Positions 18,549 through 28,639 of a stretch of 64,000 bases of DNA are shown here, piece by piece. The translations under genes and the position numbers were made by a program. The notes under the pieces were generated by a model. The model had not been told where the DNA came from and did not search any database. It saw only the letters and a program-made list of their open reading frames with translations. The stretch covers positions 5,001 through 69,000 of the forward strand of contig CAUYUJ010018642.1 of NCBI GenBank assembly GCA_963575745.1, read 5' to 3'. How positions within the stretch are numbered: position 1 is the stretch's first letter; each line of letters starts with the position of its first letter. The DNA comes from Prorocentrum cordatum. Taxonomy: Eukaryota; Sar; Dinophyceae; Prorocentrales; Prorocentraceae.

Positions 18549-18739
18549 ATGATGCGATCAGGGCAGATGTCTGGTCCCATGTGGCTGGCTCTAGCCGTCG
18601 CGTCACTTCTTGGGTCAGATTCCAAATCTACCAAGCTTTCAGCGAGGCCTTCGCGGCCACAGTGCTTTCACATCCATTTCCTCCCCAACTCCCGGCCCCA
18701 GTGGCCCGATTGGGAGCCCAGCGTCGGCGGGCTCGACCA

Positions 18740-19930
18740 ATGGCAGGACGTGGTGGCGGTGCTTGGGGAGCCGCGCGTGGCGGTGGCGGCAAAGGCGGCA
18801 GAGGTGGACGAGGAGGTAGTCAGCCAGGCGGAGTGGGGGGCAGCAGCAGCGGTGGAGGCAGGCAACCCAAAGCCTGGGATTGTCCCAAATGCGGTGCCAA
18901 GAAAAACTGGGGCACCAGGCGCGTCTGTCGCAGCTGCGGCTTTGATTGGTGGGAGCAAGGATCCGGCGCGAGCTCGTGGTGGAGTGGCATGTCTCATCTG
19001 GACGCCAAAGGACGACACGAGCTCAACCAGTTGCGGCGGAAGGTCAAAAAGCTCGAAGGAGATTATCTCGCATATGCAGGAAGTGATGGAGGCGCAGCAG
19101 CTGCAGCCCAGTCCGCCCCGAAGGACGAGAGGGTACGGCGCTTTCGCTTTGAGAAGTTACGGAGTGAAATCAGAAAACTCGAAGGATTTGAGGGCACGGA
19201 TGAAATACTGGTTGGCAGGAGGAAGAATGCGCAGCAGCTGGAACGCGAGCTCGCCGAGGATAAGCCCACGTCCGCGCAGCTCAGCGAGCTCGAACGCAAG
19301 CGGCGGAACTGGCAGAGCACCTCGGAGGCGCTGGCCAGGAAGATCGAGGACGCCACGCGGGAGATCACGGGCTTCGCGGCGCAGAAGTTCGAGCTGGAGG
19401 GCAAACGCGAGCAGAGCAAGGCTGCGGAGAAGGAGCCCCAGGCGCTCATCGACAACCTCTTGGCTAAACACAAACGTGAGCGTGAAGGTTCACTCGGAGA
19501 AGGAGCGTCGGGGATGGGCGCCACTGCAGCAGCACCTCGGTCCCCAGCAGCCTTGCTCAGCGAGGGCGAACGCGCCGCAGCCCTCTTGGAAGCTGTGGGC
19601 CAGGCTTCTGGCATGCTCAACACTGGGCGCGCGCAGCAATGGGAACAACAAGTCTCCCAGCTTCGTCGGCTGGCGCGCAGCGGGGCATCAGCGCGTGCGG
19701 CAGCAGAACGCGACAGCGGCGACGAAGAACTCGAGGAGGCTGACCTCAGCAACATCCCGGGCAGCAGGGAGGAGGAGGTCGAGGTCCCCGCGGAGGAGGG
19801 CAGCGCGGTAGCAGGCGCTGGTAGCGGCGACGAAGGTGCTCGACGCGGTGACCCAGCCGCCCAGCCAGCCCAGAGGCGCAGGCTTCGCGCACAAAAGCTC
19901 CTCCAGAGCCCCCGCTCGGCGGGGCTCAGG

Positions 19931-19931
<1 letters not shown>
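18740..19931 (+). CDS. Retro-2 ORF1: Gly-rich, zinc-ribbon, coiled-coil protein
   Basis: Starts MAGRGGGAWG. Residues 1-44 are Gly/Arg-rich (RGG-like). Residues 47-70 form a C-x2-C-x11-C-x2-C zinc ribbon (Cys48, 51, 63, 66; WDCPKCG and CRSCGFDWW), like RanBP2-type fingers that bind single-stranded RNA. Residues about 95-260 are a charged coiled coil (RHELNQLRRKVKKLEG, later KLRSEIRKLEG and QLERELAEDK). An acidic Ser/Glu stretch follows. A role in packaging the element's RNA is inferred from this layout. The start is the first ATG in this frame after the DinoSL. The frame runs into the 35-G run, after which the endonuclease is in another frame; a different ATG directly after the DinoSL (18549) opens an overlapping frame with no recognised domain. 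Confidence 0.7.

Positions 19932-19966
<35 letters not shown>
19932..19966. repeat. 35-nt guanine homopolymer between ORF1 and endonuclease
   Basis: Thirty-five consecutive G on the plus strand. Its length sets whether ORF1 and the EEP domain are in one frame; as written they are not. Confidence 0.95.
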
Positions 19967-20838
19967 CGCGGGTGGCAAGCCCACATCCACGGTGGCCATC
20001 CTCAACGGCAGCGGTTGGGGCCCCTTCGCGACCGTCCTCGGAGAGCAGCAGGGCCCGCAGCAGCAGGTGGTCGCCGACGCGCACATGGGCGATGCGATCT
20101 GCTTTCAGGAGCACCGCTTCAACGGCTACAGAGTCGTCGAGCAGGAGCAGTGGCGCGGGCAGGTCGGCTGGAGCGCGGTGCTGACCCCAGGCGTGAGTTC
20201 CGTGGGGGCATCGCAGCAGCGCGCGGTGAGCGGTGGCACTGGGGTCGCAGTTCGCTCTGCCCGCGGTATGTGCGGCCCGGGCGTGCAGGATTGCAAGGCG
20301 AGCTGCCGTGTCTCTGGCGGCAGGGCCACGGTGGCCCATGTCAATGGAGCGGTACCTGGCGTGTTTCTGCTGGGCTCCGTATACCTGGACAACGACGACG
20401 TCGGCGAGGCCAGCCAGTCCGTGCAGCAGGAGGTCGGCCCCCTCCTCAAGCGCACGGGGAAGCCGTGGGTCATCGCAGGCGACTGGAACGAGGAGCCCGC
20501 GCGTTTCCTTCAACGCGCGGGGCGCTGGCTGAGCAAATTTGGCGGACGCGTTGTCGACGCGGGCGCGGGCACCTGCCGGCGCGCCCCAACCAACCAAGGG
20601 GCCTTCGAAGCTCGACTGGTTCATCGTCAGCTCCGATGTGTTCGACCGAGTGCTAGCCTGCAAGCGCCTGGACATGACCGCGCAGGGGTGCGCCAACCCT
20701 TGCCGCCCACGCATGGCAGTGCAGCCCAGCCTTACCTGCTGCGGCGACATGGGCCAGTCGTTCAGGGCTAAGGGGCCGGCGGCTTTCCCCACGGCCCACT
20801 CTTGCGGGCCCATGCTGTTCGGGCCCAGATCGATATGA
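19967..20838 (+). pseudogene. Retro-2 EEP endonuclease domain
   Basis: The domain that nicks target DNA in LINE retrotransposition. Visible motifs in order: VAILNGSGWG, then AICFQEHRFNG (catalytic Gln-Glu-His), SGGTGVAVRS, VFLLGSVYLDNDD, WVIAGDWNEEP (the GDxN catalytic loop, Asp and Asn present), and after a frame change near 20610 KLDWFIVSS (the DYF/LDWF end motif). The active-site residues are kept, but the frame change between GDWN and LDWF and the frame difference from ORF1 make this copy doubtful as a working gene. A single indel would restore the frame at each point, so sequencing error is an alternative. Confidence 0.7.
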
Positions 20839-21836
20839 ACGGAACCCTGCAGGACATGGAGGAGGCGTGCCAGGGGCTCTGCGAGAGCGTAGAGGAGGAG
20901 CTCGTGGGCTTGCCAGATCGACCCCGGCTCGGTCAAGAACCTGGGAGTGGACTACTTCCTAGATGGCCAGGCCTTCGCGGTGCTCGAGGCGCGCCACACC
21001 AAGGCGGCAGCGCAGCTGCAGAGGCTTCACGCCATCCGCTCCGAGGAGACACCAGCAGCAGCGCGGGTCGCCAACACGGGGCTCAGGCCTGCCACCCGAT
21101 GCGACCTGAGCGTGGTGGGATGGCCATCGCCGCAGCTCACCCAGTGGCGGAGGCAGGTCGATGCCGTTCATCGCGGCAGAGGGCCTGGCAGGAGCCTCGG
21201 CTTCAGTTTCCTCTTCAGCAAGCGCCTGGCCAGCGACCCGCTCGTCGATCTCGCGACGCTGCCCATCGTTGCGTGGGCCAAGGCGGTGCAGTTCAACTCG
21301 AGCCGCACGGACTTGCGAGAGCGCGGGAGCGCGTTCGCAGGGGCCTTGGCAAGGAGGGCTGTGGAGGGGCCAGGGGCGCTGGCAGGCAGGGGTCCAGCCT
21401 CGGCCTGCGCGCCGGCAGGCCATCGCCTGGGATGGGAGGCTCTGCGACCAGGCTTTTTCCTTCAACGACCTGAAGCAGCCCATCGACTGAAGGCCCTGGG
21501 CGCTTCGACCCTCTCCAGTCACATTGGCGCCAGCCATGAGCGGCTGCTGTGGAGAGACGCGGGCAGGCATCCTGGCCTGGAGCACTTGGCCGCGGCGGGG
21601 GCCCTGTCCAGCATCAGGCACACCCTGCACCGCAAGCGGATGAACCAGCAAGCGGCCAGGCAGATGAGCTCGGCCAAGAACGCGCTGGCCGGCTGTCTCT
21701 GGCCAGTGGCACGCCGTTTCGAAGAGTAGCGGCCGTTGGCGTCGTCTCCTTGGTGCCCGCGCGGGTGCAATGCGCGCGGCGCGGTGCGTCACCTGGCGTG
21801 GCAGTGCCCCGCCACCGCGCTCGGCCGTGCAGAGTG
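20839..21836 (+). pseudogene. Retro-2 pre-RT remnant joined to post-RT region with Cys/His cluster
   Basis: 20839-20911 encodes QDMEEACQGLCESVEEEL, the usual helical segment before RT. From about 20912 the text becomes QIDPGSVKNLGVDYFLDG, which fits the end of the RT thumb, then RCDLSVVGWPSPQLTQWRRQ and FSFLFSKRLASDPLVDLA, the arginine-rich post-RT region of dinoflagellate LINE elements. In another frame at 21738-21835 lies C-x3-C...H-x4-C (WCPRGCNAR ... HLAWQC), a zinc knuckle. No palm motif (YxDD) is present between, so about 1 kb of RT has been lost. Confidence 0.6.
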
Positions 21837-22000
21837 AGTGCCAATGACGACGCAGACGAGAGGAGGCCGCTCGACGACATCCACTTCGGGACCCTCGTCA
21901 ACATGGCCAGCTCGAGGGCCCTAGCACCAGGGCGTAGGGGCTCGCACTCCCTCTGCCCCCGGAGGAGCGCCTGCCGCGCAAGGAAGGGCGCGCCGACCTT

Positions 22001-22480
22001 GTGGGCCAACCACTTGCTGGCCACCTCTTCACCGACGGCAGCGTCCTGGACCCCAGCCTGGTCTCCGCGAGGGGTGGATGGGCTGCCGTTGTCATGAGTC
22101 GCGACGAGGAGGCCCTCAGCATCTTCGGCCCGCTACCTTGGCCACGCCCGCAGGAGTCGGGGGCCGCGGAGCTTGCTGCGGCCACCGAAGGGTTGCAGGA
22201 CTGCCTTCCGCAAGTCAGGATCTACACCGACTGCCAGCTGCTCGTGGACGGCTTCGCAGCGGGCAAGGCGTGGTGCCTCCAGTGGCAGAGACCCTGCCGT
22301 GAGTTGTGGGTCCGCTTGTGGCGAGCGCTCGAGGACATCGGCATCGACAACGTCACGGTCCACGAGGGGAAGACCCACGCGACGTTGGCGGACGCACAGG
22401 CTGAGCGCATCACCGACTGGCAGCGCAGGGGCAACCACCGTACGGACGCTCGCGCCATCCAGGGCGCGGAGATGCATCCC
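22001..22480 (+). pseudogene. Retro-2 RNase H domain
   Basis: RNase H removes the RNA strand after first-strand synthesis. The catalytic set is visible: Asp in HLFTDGSV, Glu in ESGAAELAAATEGL, Asp in VRIYTDCQLL, and His/Asp in KTHATLADAQ and NHRTDARAIQGA. Spacing fits an RNase H1 fold of about 150 residues. The frame is open across the whole domain, but its junction with the zinc-knuckle region upstream needs a frame change between 21836 and 22000. Active-site residues look intact. Confidence 0.72.
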
Positions 22481-23292
22481 ACGGACGAGGTGGTTCGCGC
22501 GCGCAGCCTGCGACAGGGCCGCCTAGTCAGGAAGATCTTCCGCTGGCTGGGCGCCGCCATGCAGGAAGGCGACGCGGAGCTGACCGCCGCGGGCGGCCAC
22601 GATGGGCCAGGCATGGCGGCGGCGCGGTGCGACTGGCAGGGATGCAAGCTGCGCTGGGGGAGCCACTGCTCGCGAAGGACGTGCGGCAGACATGGTGCAT
22701 GGCTGAGAGGTCGGCAGCGACGTGCTCTGGGCCTGCCAGGAATGCGCGGGTCGGGGCGAGGCGATTCCGGGCTCGTGGATTTCGGGTTCGGAGAGGCCCT
22801 CGGGCTCGGTCGCCGCGGGCGCGGCCCTCCTCTCAGCGAGCGCGGCCCTGATCTCCAGCCAGGCCAGCGGCTCGCAGAGCGCAGCAGCAGCAGATGACGG
22901 TGTTCAGCGTGACGGTGGAGGTGGTGGGGCCTCGTCTGGCAGCGGCAGCGCGGCCGCGGCAGCTTGCGAGGAGCGGGTGGCGGCACCTGCTGCGCAGCCT
23001 CTGCCCATGCCCCCACCCGCGCTTCCACCGTGGCGGGGGCCCGATCCGCACGACTCCAACGAGTTGTGGCGAGCAGACAGTCAAGTGCGGCTACTGGGCG
23101 CATAGTGTCAGGATGTCGGGCAAGGCGAAGGTGCGCCCGAGGGCGCCCGAAAGCGACAGGCAGAAGGCGGTGCTCGGCCGCCTCAAGCGTGGGCTGCAGC
23201 CAGCAGCGCAGGACAGCATCGGTGACCCTGAGCCCCTGCGCCGCCTGCGCAGGCGTGTGGAAGGCTTGCCTCCCGCGCCAGTTCGGGCCTGA
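22481..23292 (+). pseudogene. Retro-2 C-terminal basic/Cys-rich tail
   Basis: Pieces in three frames: DWQGCKLRWGSHC and LWACQECAGRGE (Cys pairs), an Ala/Ser-rich linker, HDSNELWRADSQV, then after a shift near 23090 VKCGYWAHSVRMSGKAKV and a basic end stopping at TGA 23290-23292. The D-S-x-E-L-W and following Cys motif recur at the C terminus of related elements. Function unknown. Confidence 0.5.
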
Positions 23293-23818
23293 ACCATGTG
23301 CGTAGGTTCGCGCGCGCACGGGGTCGGGCCCCATGCCGTCGGCAATGCAACAAGTCCCTGCGTGGCCAGGTGCCAGGTGGACAGTTGCGCTGCTGTCGGG
23401 CAGGTCGCTTGCCGCTGCCCTAAGCGGGCCCCCCGCCGCGTGCATGGCCTCTGCTCGGTGCGCGCGCAGTGGCGCGCTGTTTGCAGTGGGAGTTGAACCG
23501 GGTGTGTAGGTCCGCCCACACACGGGATCGGGCTCCGATACTTCGCAGCATGGCTTGTGCTCGGCGCTGCCTTTCAGTAGCTTCGGCTGCCTTTGCAGCA
23601 AGCTTCAGCGGAGGCGGACCCAGGTGCGTAGGTTCGCCCGCGCACGGGATCTGCTCCGCCCATTGGCAATGTAACCGGTCCTGTGTGGGGCCTTGTGCCG
23701 ATGGACACGTTGCTCTGCTGATGGGTCTCGTCTGTGCTGCTCTCGCCTTCTTTTTAGCGGCACGCTCCGTGCCCTAGCTCTGTCCTTTGCCCTCCCCTCC
23801 CTTTCGGTCGTCTTGTTT

Positions 23819-23975
23819 GGCGGTGCTGGTGCTGCGCAGCCAGCCCTGGAATTCGGGCCGTGGGGTTCCGCCAGACGGGCGATAGTTTGGTCTGCCCTTG
23901 GCCGACCGCTTGGCGGTGCTGGTGTCTCGCAGCCAGCCCTGGAACACGCGCCTTGGGATTCCGCCAGCCGGGAGG
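23819..23975. repeat. 93-bp tandem repeat, two copies
   Basis: GGCGGTGCTGGTG, CGCAGCCAGCCCTGGAA and GG(G/A)TTCCGCCAG recur at 23819 and 23912. No function recognised. Confidence 0.75.
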
Positions 23976-23999
23976 CGGCGTGAATTTCTTCTTCTGGGG

Positions 24000-24390
24000 A
24001 GGGGGGGGGCTCGGCGCGGAGGCGGCCTGGGTTTGCCAGGCCGCTTCGACCGTTGCCATGCCCCCCCCCCCGCCTTATTGTCTTTGTTTGGCGATGTCGC
24101 CTGCCCTGGCCAAGGGCGCAGGCTCAGTGACCGTGCAGGCCCTCATCAGGGGTCTCCTGGAGGGTGACCCAGGAGTGAAGGTCAGCCCTCTCTCGGGAAC
24201 GTGCTCCTTGCCCTCAGCAATGCAACCGGTCAGTCTGTGGGGCCTGGTGCCAGTCGACGGTCTGTTCTGCTGAGGGGAGGGGCAGTCGTGTTTGCCTCCG
24301 TCTCGGCATGATGCACGCTTCTGCTCAATGTAGCTTCTGGCGCGTTTCGCGTCAGTGCCCGTCCGTCCCTCGACGTGGAGGGCGACCCGA
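24000..24390. other. Retro-2 3' flank without further features
   Basis: Apart from a C-run at 24060 and the last hairpin at 24391, nothing was recognised. Confidence 0.4.
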
Positions 24391-24759
24391 GAGCGTAGGT
24401 CCGCCCACGCTCTGGTTCGATCTCCGCAGGCCTGAGGAGCATTGTCAGTCAGCCGTGGCCTTTCTTTGCCTAAGGACCTAGTTGCTTCTCGGGCGCGGCG
24501 TGCAGCTCAGCTGTGTCCCAGCATGCCTGACTGCGCAGCGTGTCCATACCAGCAGCCGTGCGTGCTGAGTCGCTTCGGCTGCTTGGTGCGGTCACCCGCT
24601 TGCCTCGGCTGAGGCGGTGGATGGCTCTCGACACTCGGGCGATCTGCGTGTGTGCGCCGTGGCGCACGAGACCGAGCGTTGCCACCGCAGGCCACAGGAA
24701 AACGCTTCGGTCCGAGGGGCAGTACGAGCTAGGAGCTCCTGACCCTTTCAAACGCGGGG

Positions 24760-24792
24760 ATCATCATCATCATCATCAGCATCATCATCATT

Positions 24793-24832
<40 letters not shown>

Positions 24833-24905
24833 GCATCATCATTGTCATCATCGTCATCATCACCACCATCATCATCAGCAGCATCATCATCACCATCATC
24901 ATCCC
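24760..24905. repeat. (ATC)n microsatellite
   Basis: About 145 bp of ATC units with CGC, GTC, ACC and AGC variants. Its right end is the left breakpoint of the 976-bp duplication. Confidence 0.95.
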
Positions 24906-25870
24906 CCTACCCTCTCCCCCTTCCCCGTCCTCTTCCTCCTCTTCCTCCCCCTCCTCTGCTAGCCTCTGTCTCGCGCTGTGCCCACCATGTTTCCAACATG
25001 CCCCAGAGGTCCCCCAGGCACGCAGCATCAATCGGTGACACGTCAGCAGCACGCAGCACCGTCGAACCGCATCGAGCAGCAACTCGCCCCGGGCCAAGAC
25101 ATTAGACCGTGGTGACGATCCACAACACCATGCATACGGGGAGTTGCGGGACGCGGCGCCAAGCATCAGCAAGCGGTAGGAATCAGCAGGGCGCGGACGG
25201 ACGAACAATAGCTCAAACACATAGAAAACAGACGATTCGGCCAAACGCTATCAGCTCACAAGTCTAAGCAACATGCCAGCATGACAGCAGGCAGGCAGAC
25301 CAGGAGGCCAGCGATCAACGCCGGTCCACGGAGCCCCCCGCGGCTCCCCAGGGCTTCCTGGCGCTCCACCAATCCCGTCACTCCTTGCCCCCCCCTCTCA
25401 TCGCTCCTTGCTCCTCTCGCTGTTCGTCCACCTCTCCTGGTCCCTCGCTCATTGCTCCTGGCTGCTCGCTAATTCCTCCTCCCTTTTCGCACCTCACTCC
25501 TGCAAGTCACGCACGGCCTCATGCAGGCCTCAAGAGCGCCCCAAAGAGCCCCGCGACGGCTACTACCCACTCCTCACTCCTCGCTCCTCCTCGCCCCTCC
25601 CTGCTCATTCTTTGCTCGCTTCCCACGTCTCGCGGCCTGGGCCTCGGGGCCGACGTCAACATGAGCGAGTTTCGGCAGCGCTTCGGCCATCGCACAACGT
25701 GCCACTTCGAACAGATTTCGTGGACTGTAGTCCACGGTCTAGCCCTAGTCAGCTACAGCGCTTGTATCAGTGCGTGTGGGAGGGGCGAGCAGTGGCAGCA
25801 GGCATTGTCGTTGCTCGGGGAGATGTGGGAGTTGAGGATTGAACCCAATGTCATCAGCTTCAACGCTGGT
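24895..25870. repeat. 976-bp tandem duplication, copy 1
   Basis: Nearly identical to 25871-26846; only about four or five differences were seen by eye (for example TAGCCTCTG versus TATCCTCTG, and ACAGACGATT versus ACAGATGATT). The left border is inside (ATC)n and the right border is inside PPR codons reading ATC, so the crossover probably used ATC microhomology. Confidence 0.93.
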
Positions 25871-26014
25871 ATCATCATCCCCCTACCCTCTCCCCCTTCC
25901 CCGTCCTCCTCCTCCTCTTCCTCCCCCTCCTCTGCTATCCTCTGTCTCGCGCTGTGCCCACCATGTTTCCAACATGCCCCAGAGGTCCCCCAGGCACGCA
26001 GCATCAATCGGTGA
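25661..26014 (+). pseudogene. Truncated PPR copy created by the 976-bp duplication
   Basis: The ATG at 25661 opens the same 70-residue start as PPR gene 2 (MSEFRQRFGH, then one complete PPR motif and the first residues of the next, SFNAGI). At 25871 the frame passes into the duplicated upstream DNA and continues as a Pro/Ser-rich tail to a TGA at 26012. The product would be 117 residues with one full PPR motif, so loss of RNA-binding function is likely. The copy keeps its own upstream region, identical to that of gene 2, so it may still be transcribed. Confidence 0.8.
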
Positions 26015-26846
26015 CACGTCAGCAGCACGCAGCACCGTCGAACCGCATCGAGCAGCAACTCGCCCCGGGCCAAGACATTAGACCGTGGTGACGATCCACA
26101 ACACCATGCATACGGGGAGTTGCGGGACGCGGCGCCAAGCATCAGCAAGCGGTAGGAATCAGCAGGGCGCGGACGGACGAACAATAGCTCAAACACATAG
26201 AAAACAGATGATTCGGCCAAACGCTATCAGCTCACAAGTCTAAGCAACATGCCAGCATGACAGCAGGCAGGCAGACCAGGAGGCCAGCGATCAACGCCGG
26301 TCCACGGAGCCCCCCGCGGCTCCCCAGGGCTTCCTGGCGCTCCACCAATCCCGTCACTCCTTGCCCCCCCCTCTCATCGCTCCTTGCTCCTCTCGCTGTT
26401 CGTCCACCTCTCCTGGTCCCTCGCTCATTGCTCCTGGCTGCTCGCTAATTCCTCCTCCCTTTTCGCACCTCACTCCTGCAAGTCACGCACGGCCTCATGC
26501 AGGCCTCAAGAGCGCCCCAAAGAGCCCCGCGACGGCTACTACCCACTCCTCACTCCTCGCTCCTCCTCGCCCCTCCCTGCTCATTCTTTGCTCGCTTCCC
26601 ACGTCTCGCGGCCTGGGCCTCGGGGCCGACGTCAACATGAGCGAGTTTCGGCAGCGCTTCGGCCATCGCACAACGTGCCACTTCGAACAGATTTCGTGGA
26701 CTGTAGTCCACGGTCTAGCCCTAGTCAGCTACAGCGCTTGTATCAGTGCGTGTGGGAGGGGCGAGCAGTGGCAGCAGGCATTGTCGTTGCTCGGGGAGAT
26801 GTGGGAGTTGAGGATTGAACCCAATGTCATAAGCTTCAACGCTGGT
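25871..26846. repeat. 976-bp tandem duplication, copy 2
   Basis: Second unit; contains the upstream region and the start of the complete PPR gene 2. Confidence 0.93.
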
Positions 26847-27539
26847 ATCAGCTCATGCGAGAAAGGAGGGCAGTGGCAGCTTGCTCTCTCGAAGCTCAGC
26901 GAGATGCGGGGATCAGCGTTGGAGCCCTCTGCGATCAGCTTCAATGCTGCGATCAGCGCGTGCGAGAAAGCCGGGCAGTGGAAACAGGCTCTATCAGTGT
27001 TCGGTGAGATGCGGGACGTAGCTATGGATCCCGACATTGTCAGTTTCAATTCTGCGATCAGCGCCTGCGAGACAGGCGGGCAGTGGCAACAGGCTCTCTC
27101 GGCGCTCAGCGAGATGTTGCGTCTGAAGCTGCAGCCTGACTTGATCAGCTACAGTACTGGGATCGATGCTTGCGATAAAGGCTTGCAGTGGCAACAGGCT
27201 CTGTGGTTGATCAGCAAGATTTGTGCAGCGAGTTTGGAGCCCGACGTTATCAGCTTCAATTCTGCGATTAGCGCGTGCGGGAAAAGCGGGGAGTGGCAGC
27301 AGGCTCTCTCCGCGCTCAGCGAGATGTGGCGTGCAAAGCTGCAGCCTGATGTCATCACCTGCAGCTCTGGGATCAAGGCATGCGAGAAGTGCGGACAGTG
27401 GCAACAGGCTCTCTCGTTGATTAGAGAGCTGCGCGCTGCGAATTCGGCGCCCGACGCTCCCAGCTTGAACGTTGCAATCAGCGCGTGCGAGAAATGCGGG
27501 CAGTGGCAGCAGGCTCTGTGGTTGATGAATGAGGTGTGA
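26637..27539 (+). CDS. Pentatricopeptide-repeat protein (PPR gene 2)
   Basis: A 300-residue product from the ATG at 26637. After a 30-residue lead (MSEFRQRFGHRTTCHFEQIS) come seven complete 35-residue PPR motifs and a final partial one (ACEKCGQWQQALWLMNEV). The motif core is S-[FY]-[NS]-x-x-I-S-A-C-x-x-x-x-[QE]-W-x-x-A-L, the dinoflagellate-type P-class PPR seen in gene 1. An RNA-binding role in an organelle is inferred from the family. The open frame extends upstream without an ATG to about 26360, so a longer, perhaps spliced, N terminus with a targeting peptide is possible; the first 210 nt are duplicated at 25661. The stop falls inside the eighth motif, so the C terminus may be incomplete or continue in another exon. 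Confidence 0.85.
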   Translation: MSEFRQRFGHRTTCHFEQISWTVVHGLALVSYSACISACGRGEQWQQALSLLGEMWELRIEPNVISFNAGISSCEKGGQWQLALSKLSEMRGSALEPSAISFNAAISACEKAGQWKQALSVFGEMRDVAMDPDIVSFNSAISACETGGQWQQALSALSEMLRLKLQPDLISYSTGIDACDKGLQWQQALWLISKICAASLEPDVISFNSAISACGKSGEWQQALSALSEMWRAKLQPDVITCSSGIKACEKCGQWQQALSLIRELRAANSAPDAPSLNVAISACEKCGQWQQALWLMNEV

Positions 27540-28639
27540 GATCCGACGTTTCGCCAGGTGTCAGAGGCATGGCCGTGGCCTGCGGCCACAGCGACGATGG
27601 TGAGTGCGTGCTCCGGGGTCTGCCCGCGGACCGGGTCTACATGGAAGTCGCCGCCTGGTGTGCTCCACGACGTCTCCTTCTGCAGCGACTCCAGGGCCGA
27701 GGCGTGCGGCAACCGTGCCGATGCTCGGTGTGACCTCTTGCCGCCTGTGGCGGACCTCACCAATACGGAGGTCGCTGCCGAAGAGTGCCGCACTGGTCGG
27801 CTCGGGAGCGAGGGCGCGGCCGTGGCCTGCGGGTGAAGCGGTCGCAGTCGGTGCGATCTGCCGGCGCTGGTCCCCAGCAAGGCGCAAGCTGCAAGCTGCT
27901 GCTGGAGGTAGCCGCGCAGTCCTGCTCGGATCCGACGGCACGGCCGTGGCCTGCGGAATGAGCCATGGATGTCAGAGCTCCCTCCCCCGACGCTGGTCGC
28001 AGGCCCCGCCTGCACACCGTGCATCTGCTGCCGGTGATTGTCCTGCAGGCGCCATCGGACGGTTGGTGCGCTCCGCGACTTCCGACGCTGCGAGATGCTT
28101 CAGAATCAGGGCGTTGCCCGTCAGTCGCCTCGCAAACAGCTTCCGCCCACGGATGGCCGATCATGCCGTTGGCAGGCCGGGCTCTGGCGTCTTCCGGGCC
28201 GGCGCGCTTCCGCCGAGGGGGCAGCTGCGGAGCAGCGCATCTGTCGAGGTCGGTGCTCTTGCTGGTCGTGGACGTGCTCGTGCTCGTGCTCCTGAAGGAG
28301 GGTGCAAGTGGGCGGAGGCTGTTGACTCCTTCGGGCCGGCCAGCTAGACTCCCCTCTCTCACTTCTGCTTCTGGCGCCTTGCTGCTGCAGCCGCCTCGAG
28401 TCTTGCCGCCGCCACGGCTGCTCTCTCTATCCCTTGGCTTCTCGTGCCAGCCGTAGTCGGAGAGGCAGTGTCGCAGTACCGACGACGCCTGCGGCGAAGC
28501 ACCGCCAACACCCCCGGCGTTTTGGAAGCACCCGTGCCGAGGCATGGCGGGCGACAGTGCGGCGCCACGCCGGTGGGCCGTGCATTCTCCCCAGCCGGCA
28601 GGGAAGCCACCGGGGGACCGCTGGGGATGGGGCCCCCAG
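27540..28639. other. Stretch downstream of PPR gene 2, no gene recognised
   Basis: GC-rich. CGGCCGTGGCCTGCGG-like text recurs three times (about 27570, 27826, 27941), hinting at a diverged tandem repeat of about 120-260 bp. Open frames on both strands lack recognisable domains. Confidence 0.45.

Larger units (their letters stand above)
18527..23292 (+). mobile_element. Retro-2: LINE-type retrotransposon with DinoSL relic and no RT core
   Basis: Order on the plus strand: DinoSL relic, 5' leader, ORF1 with zinc ribbon and coiled coil, poly-G run, EEP endonuclease, a short pre-RT segment, post-RT region with a Cys/His cluster, RNase H, and a C-terminal basic tail ending at a TGA at 23290-23292. 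The reverse transcriptase palm and fingers (expected roughly 1 kb) are absent: sequence passes from the pre-RT part to the post-RT part near 20912. Several frame changes exist (19932-19966, about 20610, 20912, 21730-22000, about 23090). The 3' end is uncertain; hairpin repeats continue to about 24412. Confidence 0.75.
23298..24412 (+). other. Four copies of a conserved hairpin in the retro-2 3' flank
   Basis: Hairpins at 23298-23319, 23502-23523, 23624-23645 and 24391-24412 share the loop AGGT(C/T)CGC(C/G)C between 6-bp stems. Stems differ but still pair: GTGCGT/GCGCAC (twice), GTGTGT/ACACAC and GAGCGT/ACGCTC. Each is followed by GG(G/T)(A/G/T)TC(G/T)G-type sequence and CTCCG or CCCC. Stem positions 2 and 4 change together, which supports structure at the RNA level. 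Confidence 0.7.

Noticed and set aside
18549-19811. 420-codon frame starting directly after the DinoSL relic
   Set aside because: Tempting because of its start, but it lacks the zinc ribbon and coiled coil that are seen in the overlapping frame from 18740, and reads as shadow text.
24391-24440. tRNA or SINE pol III B box (GGTTCGATCTCCG)
   Set aside because: No matching A box or cloverleaf was found, and the hairpin repeats explain the sequence better.
27149-28024. Minus-strand frame of 291 codons opposite PPR gene 2
   Set aside because: It is antisense to an unambiguous PPR repeat array, whose regular codons keep the other strand open.
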